In this document: positions 39,801 through 51,386 of the stretch, one piece after another
Layout of the letters: the number at the start of each line of letters is the position of its first letter
Numbering within the stretch: the first letter of the stretch is position 1
Source of the DNA: Achatina immaculata
Taxonomy: Eukaryota; Mollusca; Gastropoda; Stylommatophora; Achatinidae
Direction: 5' to 3'
DNA: 64,000 nt
Assembly (NCBI GenBank): GCA_009760885.1
Contig: CM019716.1
Location: 1,741,501-1,805,500, forward strand
Translations under genes and position numbers: made by a program
Notes under the pieces: generated by a model
What the model was told of the DNA's origin: nothing
The model's input: only the letters and a program-made list of their open reading frames with translations
Database searches by the model: none

Positions 39801-40731
39801 CTTAAGAACAGGTTCCTCTTCAACAAAGCCAAGTTAGTACATCAAATTCTTTCACGGCATGCCCCGCCTTATCTATGGAACCTGTTTAAATTTAGCCCAA
39901 AGTGCAGCCAACGCTTGAACAACATATGTCTTCCAAAACCTAGACTTGATCTTTACAAGAAAAGGTTTACTTATTCTGCTGCTCATCTTTGGAATACCCT
40001 CCCATCCTATATAAAAAATATAAATTATACTCCTTCCTACAACTACAAGCTTTCCCAGTATCTATTTGATGTCGACTACATGCCTCCATGAATTATAAAA
40101 CTTAAAGGTTATCTTAAGCTGCTCTTACAGACACCGAATATAATTAATTGTTTTCTGAATAGTCCCCAACATTTTGTTTAGTAGATAGTCATTTATAATG
40201 TATGTAGTTACTTCTGTACTGAGTGAATATTTAAGAGCGAAGCGTAAATGTTATATTTTAGTTTATGTCTCTCAGCTTCAATGTTAGTTATGTTTGTTAT
40301 ATGAACAGCATATTTGTAGAATGTCTGGAATAGAGTGAAAGATGTATGATAAAGGGAAGAATGTCAGAGGGGCCTGCGTGCCCAATTCTTAACCCTTTTG
40401 AAATAAAGATCAATCAATCAATCAATCAATCAATCTCTCTCCCCTCTCCCTCTCTCTCCCCTTTTCTCTCCCTCTCTCTCTCCTTCTCTCTCTCCCTCTC
40501 TCTCCCCCTTTCTCTCTCTCTCTCTCCTTCTCCCTCTCTCTCTCCCTTTCTCTCCCTCTCTCTCTCCCTTTCTCTCTCTCCTTCTCTCCTTCTTGATAAA
40601 GATCAATCAATCAATCAATCAATCTCTCTCCCCTCACTGTCTTTCTCTGTCAGGGTTCTTAACTATTTTACATTTACTCCCACAGACCCCTTCATTGGTT
40701 GCCGAGTAAGTCAGCATACTCTCTTCGCTAG

Positions 40732-40773
<42 letters not shown>

Positions 40774-43700
40774 CTAGTAATCAGGAAACAGAATGAAATC
40801 AAAAGATGACAATATCTTTGCTTGACTTTGTATAGAGACAGCTGGGAACAGAACAGCTTGAACAAAAAAAATTCTCATTGAAAGTTCAAAAAATTTTAAT
40901 TATTCAGAAACTTCTTCTTCTTCTTCTTCGTTCGCATTGTCTGTCTATATCTGCAGTCCTGTCTATTCAGAAACTGTATCGCATGCTTATATTACCGAGT
41001 GACTATTGCCCCAAGGGACATTGATAGTCCCTTTTTAAAAATCTCTATTCTGATGTTATAGCATATGTTATAGTATATAGAGAAGAAGCCAGGGGAAGAC
41101 AACCGACTTTTTACATTCTCTCTGTTTTGTTTAAGACCGTGCTGGAATCTTTCAGAAAATTCGATCACACGGGCACAGATACAATCAGACCAGAAGAATT
41201 CAGAGCAGCCATAGAGTCTAAGTTCAACTTGCGGCTGACAGATAGCCAGTTTGAATCCTTCTTCGAGCGTCTTCCATCGGATGACGAGGGAAACGTCCTG
41301 TATATCAAATTCATGCAGGAGTTTGATGGGAGGTAAAATGATGTGTGCGATCAATCGATTTCATTCACCCCGCTGTTAACTTATGGATTAAGATAAGCAA
41401 CCACTGCTTTGCTAGACCTGATACAAGTGACAAAATAACCAGTACTCCACGTGGTGAACCTTGCTGATTACAGAGCCAGGGAGAGCCAAGTCAGGTCCCA
41501 GGTCGGTTACTACTGGGCCAATATCCAAATTTTATAGGGAACGATGCAGCGTGCTCGTGAATTGTTGTCTCTAATAAGAAAGGAGGGGAAAATAGGGTCC
41601 TAGAGCCCCCCCTACCCCAAGTTTCAGGGGTACAGCCTTGACTCACCCCACGCAGCATACATAATAGCGGTTCTGGGCCACCCCTCCTAGCTCCCCAAAG
41701 GAGGGTCCCAACGCAACTTCTGTTAAGTGTGTGTATCTTGTTTATACGCAGGACCAAGAGAAGACCAAGAGAAATGATACTGGACAGTCTGACAGGATGG
41801 TGTGAGAGGAGATCACCAACTGAGCTGATGGCCTGCATGAAGGATCGTGTACTCTGGAGAAGCATACTAGTCAACTCCAGTCGGCACAGTCAGGAGTGAA
41901 ACAGGGATGTGTACTATCACCAACATTATTTATCTTGGCAGTAGACTGGTTAATGAAGGAGGCAACATCAGACAAACGCAGAGGATTACAATGGACCCTT
42001 GACACAGTGCTGGAGGACCTTGACTTTGCGGACGACATTTGTCTATTATCAAGCAGTCACAAAGATATGCAAGATAAAATAAACAAGCTAACTCAGAATG
42101 CAAACAACATAGGACTAAAGATCAACGTAGGAAAGACAAAGTTAATGAAGCAAAATGTGAACAACAGAAATGTACTCAGAGTAGATAACAAGTTAGTGGA
42201 GGAGGTCAACGAATTTGTATACCTTGGCAGCAGAGTAGTAGAAAATGAAGACAGCACAGAGGACATCAACAGCAGACTTACTAGAGCAAACCAGGCTTTT
42301 GCAATGCTGCAGAATATATGGAAATAAAAGAAAACTAAGCATAAATATGAAAATGAGGATATTTAAGAGTAATGTTCTAAGTGTACTACTCTATGGAAGT
42401 GAATGCTGGAAAATCACCAAAATCATAGAAAACAAGTTGAATTCTTTCCAGACTAAATGTTTACGAAGAATTAGAAAAATATTTTGGCCAAACACCATAA
42501 GAAATAAAATCTTATTAGCAGAAATGCAGATGAAACCACTGACAACAATTATTGAGGAAAAACGCTGGCGATGGTTGGGACATTTTTTCCGAATGACTGA
42601 CAACTCACTACCAAAAATAGCACTAAGATGGACACCACAGGGGAACAGAAGTAAGGGTAGACCAAAAGAGACATGGAGAAGAACAACAGAAAGGATGTTG
42701 AGCAATAGAGGGCTCACCTGGGCAAGAGCAGAAAAAAAGACGAAGGACAGGCATTTGTGGAAAACCCTTGCGGAAGCCCCATGTGCCCTGGGCACTTAAG
42801 GTTCAGAGAGAGAGAGTCGGCACGGCACATGATGATGATGATGACTGGTGGTCAGTGCATTCGACCACATTGTGTTTGGGTCTTGCGGGACCCTAACCCA
42901 AGGTGGTCGAGTTCTAACCCTCTGTGGGCGGGGAGGGCCCGTGGGGGTGGCCCAGAACCGTTATTATGTATACTACCCCCCTCTCATCAGGCCATGGTGA
43001 TTCCCAAACTGGAGGAGGGGGGAATAGGGCGCAGAAAGAACGAACGAACAAACTTTATTTTCGAAGAGTTAAGAATTGGGCATGCAGGCCCGTCTACCAT
43101 TCTGCCCTTCATCATACAACTTTCATTCAGTCACAGATATTCAGCATTTGCTATTAAACATAATATGCATGAAGAAAACATAAAATGAATAAGTAAATAA
43201 TTAATAAACCTTTCTTTCCATACATTCCACGTTCTGCTTTATGCAGCTACATGAAAGAAACTTTATTAATGCTTTATTAATTTTTTACATTCCTTTCAAA
43301 CTCACACATTTGTGGAACGCAATATAATAGATATAACAATCAAGTCATACTTTAGATTAAACTAATTTAAACTTTGAAAGTACATATGCCTATACTGTTC
43401 TTAATGCAAATACATACTGGTGCATTTATTCTCTCGAAAGGAGGGGGGGGGGGGGGGGAGAGAGAGAGAGAGAGGGAGAGAGAGGGAGGGAGGGAGAGAT
43501 GGGAAATACAATGCCCTGTTTCAACAAGAATGTCGAAACAAAATCGTCTAGTGTCATAATGTTGTGACGTTCACGGATTCAGGAACAAGAAACTGGATGA
43601 AACAAGAATAAGAAAGAAATTTATAGGAGAGAGTAGGATTAAGAAAGACATTTATAGGAGAGAGCAGGATTAAGAAAGAAATGTATATGAGAGAGTAGGA

Positions 43701-44681
43701 TTACGAAAGAAATATATAGGAGAGATTAAGAAAGAAATTTATAGGAGAAAGTAGGATTAACTTAATAAAAAAAAATCCCAAGTCCACAAAAATAGCTTCA
43801 TAATAAATACACCCATCATGTTTTTTCCTGGAAAATGAGGTCATTTAGCTTATGTAGCAGTGAATCTGCGTAAATATAAGAAAATCTAGAAGAATAGTCC
43901 ACAGTTAAACAATTTTTTTACTTTCTCGTTTTTCTTACAAAGCCCCGCATTTGGCCAACGGAAAATGTACTTGTTTAGATCAGTTAACGATTTTTCCAAA
44001 GAAAGTAAAGATTTCACTCCCTTTCAAAGAATGTAGAAATGTCTTTTTTCTGAAATATTTGAAGAATCTGTAAAGATTCCTCTCTCACATGATGTTGTAT
44101 AGAGATGATCCAGAATTCTTTCATGTTACCTGGTTATGGAAACAGGAAATGCTGATACACTTCTGATTTATAAATCCATTGAAAGGACCTCCGCTTTATG
44201 TGATATTTGTAATATATGCAGTTATGTTTGCATTTTACATTTCGTTTTCAAGCACTTAACGAAGACACCCTTTTGTGTGTATACATTCCTCCAATGCAAT
44301 ATATATATATATATATATATACAGTCACTACAGTGAAGCTCTAGAAAGTAACTTGATTTTGAAAGTATGTTGGGAGCAAGTTCAGTAACAAGGCAAACTA
44401 TATTTTAATTATTACATTAGTTATTTTAAAGATTCAGCGGTTGCAACTTTCCCTCTTCTGGCAAGTACCAAGGCGTCTCAAACTGTGGAAGAGAGTCTCC
44501 AAAACTGCGCCACGTGTAAAAGACTAAAATCCATCTGTTGATGCAGCGAAACCACCCAAGAATCTAAGCTCTGCTGTTCTACAAGCACAACAAAATATGT
44601 CCACTTCATCTAAGAGACAGAGTTGAAGACATAGATAGTAAAAGCGCAAAGAGAAGAAGAAGAAGAAGTAGTAGTAGTAGT

Positions 44682-44721
<40 letters not shown>

Positions 44722-44746
44722 TAGTAGTAATAGTAGTAGTAGTAGT

Positions 44747-44787
<41 letters not shown>

Positions 44788-47700
44788 ATAGTAGTAGAAT
44801 AAGAATAAGAAAATTTAAATGAGGAAGATGAAGAGAAGAAAGAGACGTAAGAGAAAGAGGAGAAATTGGAAGGCGAGAAAGAAGAAAAGGAGAGCTTAAA
44901 AGAGGAGGAAGGAGGAAGAGGATGAATAGGAAATCGAAGAGGAAGAAGAAGAAGAGGAGGAGGAAAATGAAAAAGGAGGAGGAGAAGAAGAAGAAGAAGA
45001 TTTAAATACATGAATAATTATCATGTTTGATCTGATTGTCTCTAACAAGTTACTGGTGCTACGTCCTCTACAGGAGTCAAGCATCAAGCTTGTTCGATTC
45101 TCAGTCTGACGTTCTTAACCTAGAGAAAGAGAATCTGTCTGTTCGATCTAACAAATCTGACAGTCCAAGGAGCGACAAGAACAGTCATGGTTCAGTGACT
45201 TCCATTGACTCTGAACTGGATAAGAACGACCGGTCAAAGCACAGAAGCGGTCATGAACTATTCAAAGTATTTCTTTCACATCATCATCATCATCATCATC
45301 ATCATCACCACCACCATCATCATCATCATCAACAACAACAACAACAACAGCAACAACAGCAGCAGCAAGAGCAACAACAACAACAAACATGTGTCTTACC
45401 CAGTGGTAAGACATGTTCTCTCCTGCTTTATCTATATCATATCTACATCAGCCTTGAACTGCCTGGTCAAGCTAATCACCAGGACAACGTCCGGACTACT
45501 ACAGACTTCCGGAGCAGCCTCTTGGCTTGAGGCGCAGATCTAAACCTTGGCTAGAGGCGCAGATCTAAACCTTGGCTTGAGGCGCAGAGCTAAACCTTGG
45601 CTTGAGGCGCAGAGCTAAACCTTGGTTTGAGGCGCAGAGCTAAACCTTGGCTTTAGGCGCAGAGCTAAACCTTGGCTTTAGGCGCAGAGCTACACCTTGG
45701 CTTTAGGCGCAGAGCTAAACCCCGTGGCTAGATCCGGCTGCCATTTCCCGCAAACCTTGGAAATCCTGAAGAACCCTTTCTCTGAAGTCTGGACGCGTTT
45801 CTCTAGAGGTGAAAATTCTGCAGTGGCCAGCTCTCACAAGAGATGCCTTTGTAGCTGATGAACCGAACCAGAATTACTACTTATATAAGCTTCCACGAAT
45901 GTAGAATGTCTGTAATAGAAGGAAAGTTGCAAGATAACGGGCAGAATGTCAGACATGCCCTCGTGCCTAGTTCTTCACACTTTGCAAAAAAAAAAAAATT
46001 CAGTTCACTTCACCTCATTCCTTTCCCCATTAAGAATCTGTACTGATTCTGGATATTAACTGTTGTCTCTCTACATCTTTCTGAGTTGTCCTTATAAACC
46101 CGATACTAAATTCATGTTGAATGATCGCGTTATAATGAAAGTTGAGTGATAATGAGCAGAATGTTAGACGGAACTGCGTGACATATTCTTCACTCTTGTG
46201 AGGTTAGTTCATCCGTGCGTCTGCTCTTCTTAATGGGAGTCGTGTTTCATTCTTGACGCCTGCTTCGTTTGCCAGATGGCGCGAGGCCTCTCACGACAGA
46301 AATTAAACGTGAATACTCGAACTACAAGTTACCGAACAGCACAGATTCTGCTTATATCGTATAAGCATTGTCATATAGTGGAAGACTCTTTTATGACGAA
46401 AGGCAAACTGATACGAGAGGTGCTGTGCCAGCTGGGGGTGGGGGTGGGGGGTAACATGGTTTTTAAAAATTCTTATGTACATTCATTTTTTCTTCAAAAG
46501 AGTAAAAGTGTCTCATGATTTCTCCGAAAAAAAGTTTCTCGGGAGATGAAGTTGTGTTTATTTCAGCTTATTAAACACCTCATTTCCACAAAACATCAAG
46601 AGATGAAGTTCTATTTATTTCAGGTCATTAAAGACCTTATTTCCAGAAAACATCAAGAGCTGGAACAGAGATTCTATGACCTTGACGAGACCAACACTCG
46701 GAGGCTTACACAAGACAGGATGTACATGCTCCTTAAGTCGTAAGTCCATATCTATGACTGATCAGTTTCCACTTTCCCTTAAGTTAGTCAGTCAGTCAGT
46801 CATTTGCATGTCCCTTGCGGAACCTTGACTCCCTAAAAGCTCTCCTGTAGGCCTCTCGGTTGTAAGCAAGATGGCCCGCTACTAATGCATCCATTTGCAG
46901 ATTACCAATGATATCTTCCAGCCGTCTTCGTCTTGGTCTTCCTCTCTTTCTTGTTACCATTATGTATCCTTCCAAGATGGTCTTCTCTAGATTATCGTGA
47001 CGTTTAATATGATATTTGAAGAACTCTTCTGTAGCATTTACATTCAAAGACATTTATGTGTTTCTCAGCTGTTTTGTTAAGTGTCCAGGTAGTTCTGTCT
47101 GCTCCTCTTCACAGATTCTTTAGTGTTTTACTTTTTTAAGAGTGATAGATATCCTCCTTTTAATTTCCCTCATTGTATCTCCATTATTAGTTAGCAGTGA
47201 TCCAAGATATTAAAAACTCTCCACTTCTTCCAATGTTTCCTCATTTATACATATTTCAGCTGCCTTGTTTGTTTTGCCAGTTGTCATCAATTTAGTTTTC
47301 TTCGTATTAAGATAGATGTTTTGCTCTTCAGTATTCTTACGGACTGACATAATTAGTTTTTCCATTCCCTTTTTTTGTGTGTTGTGGACAGTAATACTGT
47401 GTCATCAGCAAATCTCTCTCTCTCTCTGAACCTTAAGTGCCCAGGGCACATGGGGCTTCCGCAAGGGTTTTCCACAAATGCCTGTCCTTCGCCTTTTTTC
47501 TGCTCTTGCCCAGGTGAGCCCTCTATTGCTCAACATCCTTTCTGTTGTTCTTCTCCATGTCTCTTTTGGTCTACCTTTACTTCTGTTCCCCTGTGGTCTC
47601 CATCTTAGTGCTATTTTTGGTAGTGAGTTGTCAGTCATTCGGAGCACATGTCCCAACCATCGCCAGCGTCTTTCCTCAATAATTGTTGTCAGTGGCTTCA

Positions 47701-50700
47701 TCTGCATTTCTGCCAATAAGATTTTATTTCTTATGGTGTTTGGCCAAAATATTTTTCTAATTCTTCGTAAACATTTAGTCTGGAAAGAATTCAACTTGTT
47801 TTCTATGGTTTTGGTGATTTTCCAGCATTCACTTCCATAGAGTAGTACACTTAGAACATTACTCTTAAATATCCTCATTTTCATATTTATGCTTAGTTTT
47901 TTTTTATTTCCATATAGTCTACAGCATTGCAAAAGCCTGGTTTGCTCTAGTAAGTCTGCTGTTGATGTCCTCTGTGCTGTCTCCATTTTCTACTACTCTG
48001 CTGCCAAGGTATACAAATTCGTTGACCTCCTCCACTAACTTGCTATCTACTCTGAGTACATTTCTGTTGTTCACATTTTTGTTCCTTAACTTTGTCTTTC
48101 CTACGTTGATCTTTAGTCCTATGTTGTTTGCCTTCTGAGTTAGCTTGTTTATTTTATCTTGCATATCTTTGTGACTGCTTGATAACAGACAAATGTCGTC
48201 CGCAAAGTCAAGGTCCTCCAGAACTGTGTCAAGGGTCCATTGTAATCCTCTGCGTTTGTCTGATGTTGCCTCCTTCATTAACCAGTCTACTGCCAAGATA
48301 AATAATGTTGGTGATAGTACACATCCTTGTTTCACTCCTGTTTGTACCCTAAAGTTGCTGGAGGTATGTTCTCCACAGATAACTTTGCACTGAAAACCCT
48401 CGTATAGGGCTTTGATTACATTCACTATTTTATGGGGGAGGATATGCCATCTTAGGATTTTCCACAGTGCATCTCTGTTGACACTGTCAAAGGCTTTCTC
48501 AAAATCTATGAATAATGCATATATTGTGCTATGCCACTCATTTGCCTGTTCTAATATTTGTCTAAGTACAAATATGTGATCTATGCATGATCTTCCTTTC
48601 CTAAATCCTGCCTGCTCTTTCCGAAGTTTTTCCTCAAGTGTTGGTACAATTCTGTTGATGATTATTCTGCAAAATACTTTACTGGTGAGTGGCAGTAGGG
48701 TAATGCCTCTCCAGTTCCCGCAATCTCTGAGGTCACCCTTCTTTGGTAGTTTTACTATAAGCCCAGTTTTCCACTCCTCTGGGGCTTTTTCTAGATCCCA
48801 AATTTGTTGTAATATCCGGCAAAGTTGTTTTGGTGTTTCTGTTTCTTCTGCTTTCAACATCTCAGCAGTCACTTCATCTTCACCTGGTGCCCTGTCTGAT
48901 TTTAGCTTCTTTATCGCCTCCTTTACTTCGTTTATTGTTATTGGTCCTGTATTGATGTTTAGTTCCGTTTTTGCTTCAGGTATGTCTATTGTTTGTGCTG
49001 CTTGTGTTCTGTTTAGTAGGGTGTTAAAGTGTTACCTCCATCTTTCAATTTTTTTCTCTTTCTCCACTGACCAGTTGTCCATTTTGTGTTCTTACTGCAC
49101 TTTCACATCTTGTGTTGAAGTTACCTGTCATCTGCTTTGTGATTTTATATATGGTTTATATGTCATTTGTATATGCTGCTTTCTCTGCTGTTTCTGCTAA
49201 GTTGTCATAGTATGGATGTTTTTATGTTGGAAAATTGTCCCTCCGATGGTCATCACGTTTTCTTCACAGAAACTGCACAGTCTTTCTCCATTTTCATTTA
49301 TTTCTCCGATTCCTTCTCTTCCCATGATTCTTCTTCTATCTTCATTTCCTTCACCTACTTTTGCACTTAAGTCGCCCAAGATGAGTACCATATCATGCTT
49401 GGGTATTGTTTCTACTGTTGCTTGGAGGCTGTTGTAAAAATCTTCTTTTAATTCCTCTTCAGCTGCTTCTCTTGGTGCATAACAAACTATAATAGACAGC
49501 TTCGTGAATCTCGAGTTGAACCGTGCATATAATAATCTCTCATTTATTGGGGTCCATTTCAGCAATGCTCTTGATGCTTCTTTTGTTATAATCAATGCTA
49601 CTCCTCCTTCATGAAGATCTTCTTTACCTGACCATATTATTGTATCTTCTGTGTGCTGTGTTGTTAATTTCCTTTTGCCTTGTCCTGTCCATCTTGCTTC
49701 TTGTATTCCTAGTATGTCTAGTTTGTATCTGTGCATTTCCTTGATGGTTTGTGCTAGTTTTCCAGTCTGGTTTAGTGTTCTTACATTCCAGCTGCCTATT
49801 TGCATCTTGTGTTTAGGTTCCAGGAGGTCTGCAGTCGGGCTGTGGACTTCCAGTGGCTGGCTTTCATCCACAACCTTCATGGGCTCAGTTTCCTGATAAG
49901 CATTTCTCCTTCCACCTGCATTTGTTTTTCCCTTGCTTCCGTTTCTGTAGCAGTCTGATAGTTTTTTTTACCAGATAGGGTTGCTGGCCCTATGCCGAAC
50001 CCTCCTTAGTCGCCTTTTACGATCATGCGTGGTAGGGTACAGTGGTCCTATTCTTTGCAGATCCCGGGTACCACACGGGGGATCAGCATATCTAATCTCT
50101 GGTATTTCATAACCTCCAGTTGTTATGGCATCGTAATATTCTTTGTCTACATCTTCTCTAACATTCCTCATCATATTTTCAGTATACAAATTAAATAAGT
50201 AAGGCGACAATATGCACCCCTGACAGACCCCTTGTTTTATATCAAACCAAGTCGTTGTTTCACCATTTATTCTTACTCTTGCCTGTTGGTCTAGATACAG
50301 CAGTGATGTTAATTGTATCACATGTGTATTAATTGTATCCCATTTCCACCACTTTCCCTTACTTGATTATATTTCCTGCGGGAAAACCCTGGCGATCATG
50401 CTCCTCTGTTCGGCACACTTACCTACAGCTTTCCCGCCAGTTCGGTTGCTAAGCACATTCGTGCACTTTTCTCTTGACACTATGCACATTTCTCCTTTAC
50501 TTGTCCCCAGTGATCGTGGAGCTCTCTGGCGGATCCCATGACTTCTGCCTTCTCACGAGATGTCCACTGAATTTTCCTTCTATTTTCCTTTTTTGGTTTC
50601 AATTAGTTTTCCGTGGCTGCTGATTCTGAATAAAGTAATCTTGTTCTTCTAATATTTCATTGAATAAGTAACCTGAAAAGGGAACTTATTTTTTCGTGTG

Positions 50701-51340
50701 AAAACGTACTGACTAACGAAATAAGGTCCTCACCGATCACTACTGACTGGAAGTTGTTTGGTACTAGATTCATTCATTTGCATGTCCCTTGCGGAACTTT
50801 GCCTCCCTAACAGCACTCCTATAGGCCTCTCGGCTGTGAGCAAGATGGCCTGCTACTGATGCATCCTGGTACTAGATACAGCAATAAAATCAAAGCCACA
50901 AGATTAGGGTAGTCAAAGTCCGTTTCTGTCTCAGCCCTTTGGTCGCACTAGCCAAACCATTTGTGATACTTCAGCGAATCCACAGAGGAAGAGCTGACAT
51001 AGTTCCTCTGAAGAAATGTCGACTTTCTGAGTATCCTGCTTCATGGTACCATTTCTGGACGTACCAACAGTCACAGTAGTCCACTCTTTACCCTCACAGT
51101 AGTCCACTCTTTATCCTCACAGTAGTCCACTCTTTATCCTCACAGTAGTCCACTCTTTACCCTCACAGTAGTCCACTCTTTATCCTCACAGTAGTTCACT
51201 CTTTATCCTCACAGTAGTCCACTCTTTATCCTCACAGTAGTCCACTCTTTATCCGTTTTTGATACATTCTTTCCAAAATGTTTAGCAAACGGTGTCAACA
51301 GCGCTGGGATCTAATAACATCCAAATTGCTTAATACATTT

Positions 51341-51386
<46 letters not shown>

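Larger units (their letters stand above)
47411..50081 (-). mobile_element. LINE2, near full-length with an internal deletion, nested in RTE-B
   Basis: Minus-strand LINE with 5' UTR-like sequence, endonuclease (MQIGSWNVRTLNQTGKLAQT), RT and C-terminal zinc-knuckle-free region, ending in a (GA)n tail. It is flanked by ATCAGCA at 47404-47410 and 50082-50088, the target duplication in the RTE-B YADD region. The endonuclease second half is missing between the ORFs (about 48.9-49.2 kb), so the copy is dead. It occupies intron 13, antisense to the gene. Confidence 0.9.

Noticed and set aside
48583..49200. Plus-strand 205-codon ORF
   Set aside because: Shadow of the minus-strand LINE2 reverse transcriptase and linker.
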